From assembly GCA_024397995.1 (NCBI GenBank), contig CP073746.1, forward strand, positions 2,973,501 through 3,037,500: 64,000 nucleotides of DNA. Direction: 5' to 3'. Each line of letters opens with the position of its first letter. Position 1 is the first letter of the stretch. Both the position numbers and the translations under genes were made by a program. This document shows positions 1 through 13,700 of the stretch, one piece after another. The notes under the pieces are model-generated. The model made no database searches. It was not told where the DNA came from and saw nothing but the letters and a program-made list of their open reading frames with translations. This DNA is from a bacterium SCSIO 12827. Lineage in GTDB: Bacteria; Pseudomonadota; Alphaproteobacteria; Rhodospirillales; Casp-alpha2.

Positions 1-1
1 G

Positions 2-3673
<3,672 letters not shown>

Positions 3674-3718
3674 CCCGGATGACACTGGGACCGACGGCAC
3701 GGCGGAAAGGGCGGCGCG

Positions 3719-4681
3719 ATGACGGGAATTGAGAGAAGCGATATTTTGTCCCGCGGCAACCTGGACCGGCAGCGTCAGAAGATACTCATCGTCGATGACG
3801 CGGAAACGAACCTGATGATTCTTTCCAACCTCCTGGCCGAGGAAGGTGAGATCATCAGCGCGACCGACGGCGTGCAGGCAATCGCCCTCGCGGAATCCGA
3901 CCTCCCCGACCTGATCCTACTGGATGTCAGCATGCCCGGTATGGATGGCTACGAAGTCTGCCGCCGCTTGAAATCAGATATCCGGACCCGCGACATACCC
4001 ATCGTCTTCGTCACCGGCCGGACCGAAGACAATGACCAGGAAAAGGGGTTGTCGCTCGGCGCCATCGACTACATCCTCAAGCCCTATTCACCCCTGATCG
4101 TGCTGGCCCGCATCCGCAATCATCTCGCCCTGCAGAAGGCGCACCGGGACCTCAAGGCCGCCAACGCGGAACTGACCCGGCTTGCCACCACGGACTTTCT
4201 CACCGGCGTGTGGAACCGGCGGCGGTTCATGGAATTGGGCGAGGCCGAGGTCGCCCGCGTCAGACGCAGCGGCCGCAGTTTCGGCATGGCAATGATGGAT
4301 GTCGACCACTTCAAGTCGGTCAACGACACCCATGGCCACGACGCCGGGGACAATGTGCTGCGGGCTCTGGCGGAAGCCTGCGTCGACCGGCTGCGGAACG
4401 TTGATATCGTCGGTCGCATGGGCGGTGAGGAATTTGCCCTGATCCTGCCGGAAACGGACCCGCAAGGCGCCATGCTGACGGTCGAGAGACTGCGGGAATA
4501 TCTTGGCGGACTTGCCATCCCCATCGATTCTGGAACCCTGAACGTGACGGTCAGTATCGGCGTAACCACGGTCAGGGACCCAAGTGACACCATCGAGGGG
4601 GCCCTGAAGCGGGCCGACGAAGCGCTTTACAAAGCCAAGGGCAGCGGGCGCAACAGAACCGTTGCCTACGAGGATATGTGA
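3719..4681 (+). CDS. Response regulator with GGDEF domain (PleD-like diguanylate cyclase)
   Basis: The 320-residue protein has a receiver domain at about residues 18-135, with the phospho-acceptor Asp at 69 (LILLDVSMPGMDG) and the conserved Lys in LKPYSP. A GGDEF domain fills about 155-315. Its signature is GGEEF at 235-239, an active variant. An RNVD sequence at 226-229 lies exactly five residues before it, which is the RxxD product-inhibition (I) site of diguanylate cyclases. It should therefore make c-di-GMP from two GTP when phosphorylated and be inhibited by its product. It differs from PleD in having only one receiver domain. The start is the ATG at 3719, preceded by a purine-rich GGAAAGGGCGG. 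It follows the hybrid kinase closely and is probably co-transcribed with it. The surface-protein secretion locus just downstream makes control of attachment a reasonable inference. Confidence 0.93.
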   Translation: MTGIERSDILSRGNLDRQRQKILIVDDAETNLMILSNLLAEEGEIISATDGVQAIALAESDLPDLILLDVSMPGMDGYEVCRRLKSDIRTRDIPIVFVTGRTEDNDQEKGLSLGAIDYILKPYSPLIVLARIRNHLALQKAHRDLKAANAELTRLATTDFLTGVWNRRRFMELGEAEVARVRRSGRSFGMAMMDVDHFKSVNDTHGHDAGDNVLRALAEACVDRLRNVDIVGRMGGEEFALILPETDPQGAMLTVERLREYLGGLAIPIDSGTLNVTVSIGVTTVRDPSDTIEGALKRADEALYKAKGSGRNRTVAYEDM

Positions 4682-4698
4682 CGCCGAACTGGCAAGGT

Positions 4699-5856
4699 CT
4701 AGGACGCGTCAAGCCCGTGGGGCCGCAGCAAGCTGCGGGAAATCACCACGTTCTGAATTTCCGTCGTGCCGTCCAGGAATTCGCACATCTTCGCCGCCGC
4801 GAAATGGCGGCCGAAGGGTTCCTCCGCACGCAGCCCGGCCGCCCCCATGGCCTGCATGCAGGCGGAAATGCCCCGTACGGCGGCGCGGGTCGCGAATTTC
4901 TTGGCATGCGCACATTCCGCGATGCCGGCCTCACCGGCATCCAACGTGCGGGCCGCGTGCTCGGTCAGGCGGCGACAGGCTTCCAGGTCCGTGGCCACAT
5001 CGGCCAGTTCCCACTGCAAACCCTGATTAGCCAGGATAGGCCGCCCGAAGGCCATGCGCCCGGCGCCATATGCCAAGGCCCGGTCAAGGCATTCGGCCAA
5101 CATCCCGCAGCACAGCGCGGCGACGAACATTCGCGCCATGTTGATGCCGGCCATGGCCGCCTTGAACCCCTCGCCGGGCGCGATCAGCTGGTTGGCATCA
5201 GGAACCCGGCAGTTTTCGAAGGTCAGACCACAGAGCCCCGCCGCATGCCCGCCGAGAAGATCATAGGGCGCGGCGCGGGACAGGCCGGGAAAGTCGCCTT
5301 CGATGAGGACGTTGGCGATGCCGCGCCATCCTGCCTCGGCGTCGGTCTGGACATAAACGCTCATGACGTCCGCGTTGACGCCGTTGGTCACCCAGGCCTT
5401 CTCGCCGGTCACCGTCCAGCCGCCCGTTTCTTTGGCGGCGGCACAGGTGATCGCAGTCGCGTCACTGCCGACCGCTGGTTCGGTCAAGCAGAACGCGCCG
5501 ATGCGCTGTCCGTCGATCATGCCGGGCAGCAGGCGATGTCGCTGTTCGTCGGTGCCGCGCCGGGCCACGGCGTTGGCCGCGTTGGCATGAACCTTGAGCG
5601 CGAAGGCAAAGCCGAAGTCGGCCGCCGCCAGGACTTCGGCCATACGCGCGGCACAGAGCATCCCGACGCCGCCGCCGCCAACCTCGCGCGGCAAAATCGC
5701 CGAGGTCAGCCCGGCGGCCGCCGCCCGCTCGAACATTTCGGCGGGCAATGCCCGTGCCTTTTCCCACCCGGCCGCATCCGGCCGCACGTCACGGGCCGCG
5801 AATTCGGCCGCAGCGGCAATAAGGTCATCCTCGGTTTTCGAAAGATTTTGGCTCAT
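4699..5856 (-). CDS. Acyl-CoA dehydrogenase family protein
   Basis: The protein is about 385 residues, the normal length for the flavin-dependent acyl-CoA dehydrogenase fold, with an N-terminal helical domain, a middle beta-domain (CLTEPAVGSDATAI; GWTVTGEKAWVTNG) and a C-terminal helical domain ending GTTEIQNVVISRSLLRP. The family oxidises acyl-CoA to enoyl-CoA and passes electrons to ETF. The substrate chain cannot be read from the sequence. The frame stays open to 5910, but I place the start at the ATG at 5856 because GGGAGGA sits just upstream of it, whereas the upstream ATG has no such site. The C-terminus converges on the diguanylate cyclase gene with 17 bases between the stops, and no other beta-oxidation gene is adjacent, so it appears to stand alone. 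Confidence 0.93.
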   Translation of the reverse strand: MSQNLSKTEDDLIAAAAEFAARDVRPDAAGWEKARALPAEMFERAAAAGLTSAILPREVGGGGVGMLCAARMAEVLAAADFGFAFALKVHANAANAVARRGTDEQRHRLLPGMIDGQRIGAFCLTEPAVGSDATAITCAAAKETGGWTVTGEKAWVTNGVNADVMSVYVQTDAEAGWRGIANVLIEGDFPGLSRAAPYDLLGGHAAGLCGLTFENCRVPDANQLIAPGEGFKAAMAGINMARMFVAALCCGMLAECLDRALAYGAGRMAFGRPILANQGLQWELADVATDLEACRRLTEHAARTLDAGEAGIAECAHAKKFATRAAVRGISACMQAMGAAGLRAEEPFGRHFAAAKMCEFLDGTTEIQNVVISRSLLRPHGLDAS

Positions 5857-6140
5857 GATTCCTCCCTCGGCGATCTTCAGCGCGGTCTCGCGCAGGGTGC
5901 CTTTGTTCAAACCTTACCCGGTTGACGCCGCCGTTGGGATGGCGAATCGCGCGATCCCGGACACGGGATCGAGGGGGCGGCGGGGCAGGACAGGACGGTC
6001 ATCTACGGCGCGAATATCACCAATTGAGGCTCGACATGATTTCCGCAAACTTTTCAAAAACTTACATGAATCAAAAAAACAGTCGCGGTGCCTGAAACAG
6101 GCTTCGGCCCTCCCGATAAGATGTTCCAATTGTCCCCCGA
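5857..6140. promoter_or_regulatory. Divergent intergenic region between acyl-CoA dehydrogenase and TolC-type gene
   Basis: About 280 bases separate two divergently read genes. The left end carries the GGGAGGA ribosome-binding site of the dehydrogenase on the minus strand. An AT-rich core with A-runs lies at about 6040-6085, unlike the GC-rich surroundings, and is the likely promoter zone for one or both genes. I cannot pick out a convincing -35/-10 pair by eye. Confidence 0.4.
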
Positions 6141-6152
6141 GTGTGCAAGTTT

Positions 6153-7490
6153 ATGCCGAAATATGGCGAAGGCACTTGGGGAAAGACGTTGCACAGCCTT
6201 CTCAAGGCGGGGTTCACATTTGCGGTGATCTTCGGCGTGTCGGCATGGAGTGCCGGCGCGCGGGCTCAGTCTTTGCCTGATGCCCTGCTTGACCTGATCG
6301 AAAATCACGACCGGATCAACGCCGCCAAGAATTCGCTGAACGCCGCGACAAGCCGCATCCGCGAAACCCGCGGTGCCTGGTTCCCCGAACTGGAAATCGA
6401 TATCAACAACGGCTTCCAGAAGCGCGCCAATCCCGGCACCCAGGACACCACCAAAAAATTCAACGAGACGTCGCTCAGCGTCACGCAACTGCTGTGGGAT
6501 TTCGGCAAGACCGACACGGACATCGATATTTCCCAAAAGAACCGGGACTCGGCGGCGATCAACCTGAACCAGGTACGCCAGGACCTGGTCCTCGAGGGCA
6601 TTGTCGCCTACATCCAGGTCTACAGCGCTAACCGGCGCCTCACCCTGTCGCGGCAATCTGAAGACAACATCAAGAAACAAACGGAACTTGAAGATGCCCG
6701 GGTTGCAGGCGGCGCCGGGTTTTCGACCGACGTTCTGCAGGCCAAGACCGAGCTGGCCGAAGCCCAGTCGCGCCGCGTGGTCGCCGAGGGCACCTTGCGC
6801 AACGCCCTGTCCCGCTATCATGCGCTGTACCGCGACATGCCAAAGGGGATCAACGAATTCAGTCTTCCCCCCGTGCCCGAAGTCCTGATGCCCAGGACCC
6901 TTGAGGAAGCCATCGAAATCGGGCTCAAGGAAAACTTCCAGCTGCGCAACGCGCGGCTTGCCTCCGACATCGCCAAGGACAGCGTAACGCGGACCCGTCA
7001 GGATTTGTTCTTTCCCGAACTGAACGCGGTCGTCGAAACCAGCCACGAGCGCAACCTGGACGGCACCATCGGCCAGCGCAACACCCAGGCCGCCAAGGTC
7101 GAACTCAACTTTCCCTTCAATTTGGGCTTTACCGCGCTTGATTCCGTCAGCGCCTCCAGCAGCGATTATAAAGCCTCGATCGACCGCGCCGCGGACACCC
7201 AGCGCACGATCGAAGAGACCATCCGCCTTGCCTGGGCGGATCTGGAGACCGCACGGCAAAACCACGAGGTCCGCACCGCGCAGGTCGAAATCGCCGCCAA
7301 ATTTCTTGAATTGGCCCGCGAAGAGCGTGAAGCGGGCCGCCGTTCGCTGCTTGATGTGTTGTCCGGGGAAACCCGCCTGATCAACGCACAGAGCGATTCC
7401 GTCCTGACGGAGGTCTCAATCGTGCAGGCGGCTTTCCGTCTGCTGAACGCGATGGGGCGCCTGGAAGTGTCCGCGGTCGAGGCGAAGTAG
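6153..7490 (+). CDS. TolC-family outer membrane efflux/secretion protein
   Basis: The protein is about 445 residues, has an N-terminal signal peptide ending near AGARA|QSLPD, and shows the tandem outer-membrane-efflux repeats of TolC. These are long helical stretches rich in Gln, Asn and Ala, separated by strands such as LSVTQLLWDFGKTDTDI and VELNFPFNLGFTALD. The C-terminal repeat contains the usual LDVLSGETRLINAQSD. TolC trimers form the outer membrane channel and periplasmic tunnel of type I secretion systems. Because the giant RTX gene, ABC exporter and adaptor follow directly on the same strand, it is most likely the outer component of that system. A GTG at 6141 also opens the frame. I prefer the ATG at 6153 because it gives a cleaner signal peptide, but neither has a strong ribosome-binding site. 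Confidence 0.92.
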   Translation: MPKYGEGTWGKTLHSLLKAGFTFAVIFGVSAWSAGARAQSLPDALLDLIENHDRINAAKNSLNAATSRIRETRGAWFPELEIDINNGFQKRANPGTQDTTKKFNETSLSVTQLLWDFGKTDTDIDISQKNRDSAAINLNQVRQDLVLEGIVAYIQVYSANRRLTLSRQSEDNIKKQTELEDARVAGGAGFSTDVLQAKTELAEAQSRRVVAEGTLRNALSRYHALYRDMPKGINEFSLPPVPEVLMPRTLEEAIEIGLKENFQLRNARLASDIAKDSVTRTRQDLFFPELNAVVETSHERNLDGTIGQRNTQAAKVELNFPFNLGFTALDSVSASSSDYKASIDRAADTQRTIEETIRLAWADLETARQNHEVRTAQVEIAAKFLELAREEREAGRRSLLDVLSGETRLINAQSDSVLTEVSIVQAAFRLLNAMGRLEVSAVEAK

Positions 7491-7799
7491 CCTCCCGTTT
7501 ATCACTGCTTTCCCGCCCAAATCGGATTCAGGACGATTTATCCGCCATGTGGTCAACGGTCACATTTTTTCCGTCGATTTTAAGATAATTTTATACATAC
7601 TATATCGTATCGGCGTGGGCGGATCGTTCACGTTGGTGTAATGTTGAATGCCTACAATCCTGAGGCCCGGCGAACGAGACACCAAGATCGCGCACCGACG
7701 GGTCATGCAGTCAGTGCTCAATCTAGGGAATTAGGAGGGTTTGCTTCGGCGGCGACCAATAGGTGCTGTCGTGCGCACAGAAGAGCGAGCACTTAAGGG
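7491..7799 (+). promoter_or_regulatory. Intergenic leader of the giant secreted-protein gene
   Basis: These 309 non-coding bases precede the 26 kb gene. The segment at about 7561-7612 is strikingly AT-rich for this genome (TTTAAGATAATTTTATACAT) and is the best promoter candidate. An imperfect 14-base palindrome, ATAC-TATATC-GTAT, occupies 7597-7610 and could be an operator. A strong Shine-Dalgarno-like TTAGGAGGG lies at 7731-7739, but it is 60 bases before the GTG used by the long frame. A stop codon (TAA at 7794-7796) is in frame immediately before that GTG. No convincing terminator for the preceding tolC-type gene is visible. Confidence 0.45.
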
Positions 7800-10700
7800 G
7801 TGGCCACAAACCAATTTATTCCCGGCACGGACGATAAAAGCGCAGAACCGCAAGATTGGAGCAGCGCCAATTCGTTTGTCCTTGATGCGGCGGGCGCCGA
7901 ACAGGTCCATGTGCCTGATGGCGGCTGGATTCTCCAGGCGCAGTTCGTGCGCCAGGGGCCTGATCTGCTGCTGGTCGGCAAGGACGGTTCCAAGGTCCTC
8001 ATCAAAAGTTTCTTCAAGTTCGCCGATCCCCCCGATCTGGTGACCCCCGATGGGGCCGTCATCAACGGCCCCCTTGCGGTCAAGCTGGCCGGCCCCGCCG
8101 CCCCCGGCGTCGAGGCCCAGGCGGGTCCCGCGGGTGCGGCTGAGCCGATCGGCAAGATCGTCACCGTCTCGGGCAAGGTCGAGGCCACCCACGCGGACGG
8201 CACCAAGGCCATTCTCAAGGTCGGCGACCCGGTCTATCAGGGCGACGTCATCGAAACCGGGCCGCTGGGCGCCGTCGGCATGGAATTCGCTGACGAATCG
8301 ACCTTCTCCCTCGCCGACAACGGCCGCATGGTCCTGGACGAAATGGTCTACGATCCGCAGGCCCAGGCCGGCACCTTCGGCGCGTCGATCGTGCAGGGGG
8401 CGTTCTCCTTCATCTCGGGCCAGATCGCCAAGACCGGCCCGGACAACATGCTCATCAACACGCCGACGGCGACCATCGGGATCCGCGGCACGGCCCTGGC
8501 CGGCAAGGCCGCGCCCGAGGGCGAGCAAAGCAACTTCACGATTCTGCCGGAAGGTAATTTCGTCGGCGAAGTGGTGATCTCCAACAACGCCGGGACAATC
8601 GTCCTGAACCAGGCTGGCGCCACAGTCTCCATCGCCTCCATCAATTTGGCCCCGCCGCCGCCGATCATCATTACGGCGCAGCAAATTCAGCAGCAATACG
8701 GCGGTGTTCTCCGCTATTTGCCGCCGTCACCGTCAGGTGGCGACGACAGCCTGGTGCCGGGGCAGCAGGGCACCGACACGCCGCCCGCGGACCAAGACGC
8801 GATGGAGTCCCTGGCCAACAAACTGGCGCAGCTTGATCAGGCGATCGCCGAAGGGCTCGCCCAGCAGCAAATCAATGCCATCCGGCTCAACGCATTCAAA
8901 GACATCATTGATACCGGGCTGGCGCCGCCGCCCAAGACGATCCAGGATTTGCCGCCGGAAGTTCTCCAAATCCTGCAGCAGCAGGCTGGTCTGTCGTTCA
9001 ATACGGCAAATTTTTCATCCATCAATCAGGCCCTTTCGCTGCTCAACAGTGCTGCGACTGCCGCCGCCAATGCGGAAACCGCCGCTTCGACGGCCGTCAG
9101 TTCGCTTAGCGGCTCGCTCTCCGTCCTTGGCCCCAATGCCGGCCTGTCGACGACGGACACCGACAGCCTGATCGAGGTTGTCGTCGCGCCGCTGGAAGCC
9201 CTCAACGCCGCGCGCGCCCTGTCCGAAGCCCTGGTCACTATGATCCAGTCGGCGCAGGCGATGCTGTCCGTCGCCGCGTCGGGCGGCGAAATCGATGCCG
9301 AGACCCTGGCCGCCCTGCGCGAGGCCGTCGGCCTGGACGGCGCGACCGGCGAAAACCTGGTCACTGCCGCCACCGAAATGTCCGCAGTGGTGAACGCCGC
9401 CATCGCCGCCGCGACAACCGCCAAGACCGACGCCATCGCCGCCGCTGGCAGTGGTGTCGCCGCCGCGCGCGCCGCCGCCGCCACATCGTTCAGCACCAAC
9501 ATCAATGGCAAGCTGGCCGCCGCCGGCGCGACGACCACAGACATCAACAACCTGCAAAACGTCGTCGACATCGTGACCACCAAGGTCACGGCGATCCGCG
9601 ACATCGTTTCATCCAAGCCCGATCTGCCGCCTGAACTGCTGTCGGTGCTGAATCTGGCGGTGCAGGCTGCCGACGCGGCCGATCAGGCCGCGACCGCCGC
9701 CCAGGGCACTCTGAACACCACCGATCCGGCCGTCATGCTGACGGCAAAGGCCGGGGCCGTTACCGCGGCGCAAACCGTCAATGGCCTGAAGGCACAGGCG
9801 ATCACCGCCCTGGACGCCTTCGTTGCGACCCGCACCGTCGACCCGGCCGTAATCGCGCAGTTCCAGCAGGCGGTCCAAGACGCCAACACGGCCGAGTCCG
9901 CCGCCGACACGGCGACCGCCGCGATCGAAGGTGCATCCCAGGCCCGCGAGGCCGCCCAGGCCTTCAAGGACGGCACGGCGCAGGCTGACTTGACCACCAA
10001 GCAGGCCGCCACGACCGCCGCGCAGACAACCGCGACCGCGGAAAAGGCCGAAGCCGTCACCGCCGCCGGCGACGTGCTGGCCGCCCGCGCCAATCTGTTG
10101 ACCAAGCTGGTCGACGAAGCCGTTGATAAAGCAACCTTTGAGGCCTTCGAGGACGCGGCGAAAAGCGCCGAAGCGATCCAGAAAGGGGCCAGCGACGGCG
10201 ACAAGGGCGACGTGGTCGCCGACGCCGACGGCGGGCTGACGTATACCGTCGATACGGGCAATGCGGCCATCGCCGCCCTGAACCCGGGCGACAGCACGAC
10301 CGACACCTTCAAGATCGCCATCGAAAACGAAAGCGGCGGTTTCGACCTGCAGACCATCACCGTCACCATCACCAATGTCGACGGCACGATCACGGTATCC
10401 GATGACGTCACCGTGACTGCCGGGTCCGGCGATACGTTGACCACCGTTTCCGGCACCCTGTCGGGGCTGACCGCCGACGGCGTGCAACAGAACCTGGATG
10501 CGGCCGAGGCCGCCCTGGCAGCCGCGACCACGGCGCTGGACGACGCGACGGCGGCGGGATCAAGCACCCCGGCGCTTGCGGCGGCACTGGCCCTGGCAAC
10601 ACAGAACAAATCCAATGCCGAGGCCGCCGTTGAGTTTCAGGAAGAAGTCTTCGCGTTGTTCCAGAACGCGGCGCAAACAGCCCAGGCCCGCGCGCGGGGG

Positions 10701-13700
10701 ATCGGCGACGGCGACAAGGGCGAGGTTACCTTCGACGCCGACGGTAACGTCGTCTACACGCCCGATGCCGACGCCTATGCCGACCTTGCCAATGGCGCCA
10801 GCGCGACGGACACCTTCCTGATCGCGGCACAGAACAGTGCCGGCGGCTACGACATCTCCACGGTCCAGGTCACCGTCACCAACAACGCGGGCACCCTGGC
10901 TGTCGGCGATTCAACGACCGTCACCGCCCCAGACAGCTCCACGGCGACGATCGACCTGGATGCCCTCGACGACGTTACGGCGGGTAATCCGGGGTATATC
11001 AACGGTGCCGATCAGGTCGCCGATGCCTCAACGGCGGTGGCCAACGCGGCCCGCACCACGGTCGCCAACCTTGAAACCGTGGCGCAAGCCGAACTGACCG
11101 AATCGCTCGCCGCCATCAACGCCCTGGCGACGGCCCAGTCCGCCGAGGCACAGGCCGAAGGGTATCTGGCGGTCGCCCAGGCATCCGCCGAGGCACAGGC
11201 AGACGCGGCGCTGGAAATCGCCGTCGACGACATCGCAACCGTCACCAATCAATTGTCGCTGCTGGCCAGCGCGGTCAACGCCTATGCCGACGCGGCGCAG
11301 GCCAATGCCATCGTCGGCACCGCCGACAAGGTCGCCGCCAATGCCGCCGCCAAGTCGGCGCTCGAAGCGCTGCTCGACGCCGCCGTCAGCATCGCCGGCT
11401 TCAATGTCACCACGTTCCTGGCCTCCGATACCGCCGGCGGCAACGCCGACCTGCAGGCGCGCACGGACATCCTCGACTTCCCGGCCGCCGCAACCAGCGA
11501 TCCCGCGCTGCGCACGCAGGTCGCCACGGCCGAGGCCGAAGTCCGCGATGCCCTGATCTCGTCACTCGACAGCTATATCGCCACCGTCAAAACCGCGGTC
11601 ACCAATGCCGCCAATCTAAGCTATGCCAGCCAAAGCGCGGAAGCCGTCGCCGCGCGCGCCGCCGCCCTGGCCTCCGCCACCGCACAGACGGACCGGGCGG
11701 AACAACTGATCGATCTGGCCAAGGCCAAATCGGTTCTCGCATCCGCCGCAGCGGATTTGGCCGATTTCATCAATCCGGAACCGGATAGTCCCGAAGCCGC
11801 ATTCGCCGCCCTGGCCCTGTCCGAAAAACAGGAAACCGTCGCTGACGAAGGTCTGGTCTCGGCAACGGCCGGTCCGACCGCCGACACCATCTTGATCACC
11901 GGCAACGTGTCGAACCAGACGTTCACCGTTAACGTCTCCGCATCAAACGGCGGCGCCACGGACGACAATGACGGGACGGCCGTGCTGACCACCGCCACCA
12001 CGGAAACCGGCAGCCAGGTCACCACGGTAACGATTCTGGGCACACCGGAAATCGGCGACACCTACACCATCACCATTTCCGCGGACCTCGACCCCGACGC
12101 CGATGCCGTCGTCGCGGTCAACAGCACCATCGAAATCACCGTCGATGCCAACCTGACAACCGTTGCCGCCCTGCGCGAGGCACTGGTTCAGGCCATCAAC
12201 TTCGATGAGACCCTTGGCGGCGCCCAAGGACAGGAAGAAGCCGCCGCCGCGGCCGAGGCCGCCGCCGTGGCCGCCGCCGCCGCGAAGACCGCGGCTGATC
12301 TTGCCGCCTATAACGAAGCCCTGGGCTACGCCGACGCCGCCGCGGCCGATGCCGCCACCGCAGAACAGCAGGCGGCGATCGCCGCCGAACTGGCCCTGAC
12401 GGCGCAGCAGGCCGCCCAGGATGCCGCCACCGCCGAAGCCGCCAATAACGCCGAAGCTGCCGAAGCCGCCGCCGTCATCGCGGAAACCGCCGCCGCCGCC
12501 GCCGCGATTGCCGAACAGGCCGCCGCCGCCGCCGCCACGTCCGCCGAACTCAACGGCAACCGTGCGATCCAGGCCGCCAGCGGTGCCGGCAGCATCGTCG
12601 TGAACGGTCAATCGACCTCAGCCTCGGCGCAGGCGAACCGGGCCTCGCAGGCGGCTTCCAGCGCCGCCGCCGCCGCCGGTGCCGCCTTGCAGTCGCTCGA
12701 CAACGCCGAAGCCTCGGCCAGTGACGCCCGCAGCGATGCCGACCTGCAATCCGCCGAGGACCGCGCCGCGGAACTGGCAGAACAAGCCGCCGCAGACGCC
12801 CTGGCTGCCGCAGATCAGGCCGCCGCCGATGCCCAGGCCGCCGCCGATCAGGCCGCCGCCCAGCGCGCCGCCGCCCAGGCCGTCGCGGCCGAGGAAGCCG
12901 GCCGCCTTGCCGACGAGGCGGAAACCCAGGCATCCGATGATGACCCGGCAACCCAGGACGCCGCCCAAGCCGCCGCCACGGCGCAATCGCTGGCGACCTC
13001 GAATATTCCTGGTGCCGCCGACCTTGCCGCCGATGCCGCCGAAGCCGCACGTAACGCCGCCAACCAGGCGCAAACCGCCGCCGACGCCGCCCAGGCCGCG
13101 GCCCTTGGCAAAGGATCTGCTGCCCAGGCCGAAGCCGACCGTGCCCAGGCTGCCGCTACCGCTGCCGCCATCAGCGCCGGTGAGGCCGAAGCCGCCGCCC
13201 AGGTCGCCGCAAACGCGGATGCCGCCGTCGCCGCCTGGACGTCCGGGGATGCCTCCGGCGATCGCGCCACCGCCGCCCTAGCCGCGCGCGATGCCGCCGC
13301 CGCCGCCGCACGCGCATCCGCCGCCGCCGAAACCGCCAATGCCACCGCCGAGCAGGCGACCGCCGATGCCGTCGCGCCGAACGTGGCGCTGGCCGCGGCC
13401 GAAGCCACGGTCACCTCGCGCACCAATTCGCTGGCCCAGGTACGGGCCGAACGGGACGCCGCGGACGACGGAGACGACGACGTCGACACCGCCATCGAAC
13501 AGGTCTGGGACAATGCCGTCGCCCAGGCCGAACAAGCGCTGAGCGACGCCGAGGATGCCCTGGCCCAGGCCCAGGCCGCCGCCGATGCCGCCAACGAAAA
13601 CGTCACCATCGCCCAGGCCAATGCCGATGCGGCCTCACAGGCCGCCGCCGAGGCCGCGTCCCAGGCCGCCCAGGCCGCCTCTCAGGCCAGCTTTGCCGCC

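Noticed and set aside
4678-5925. 415-residue plus-strand frame opposite the acyl-CoA dehydrogenase
   Set aside because: The minus frame has clear acyl-CoA dehydrogenase motifs and a strong ribosome-binding site; the plus frame is an antisense shadow.
7741-8043. TTG-initiated frame just after TTAGGAGGG, before the giant gene
   Set aside because: The start is too close to the Shine-Dalgarno, most of it overlaps the giant gene in another frame, and the peptide is Arg-rich without features. Only the leader context was kept as a finding.
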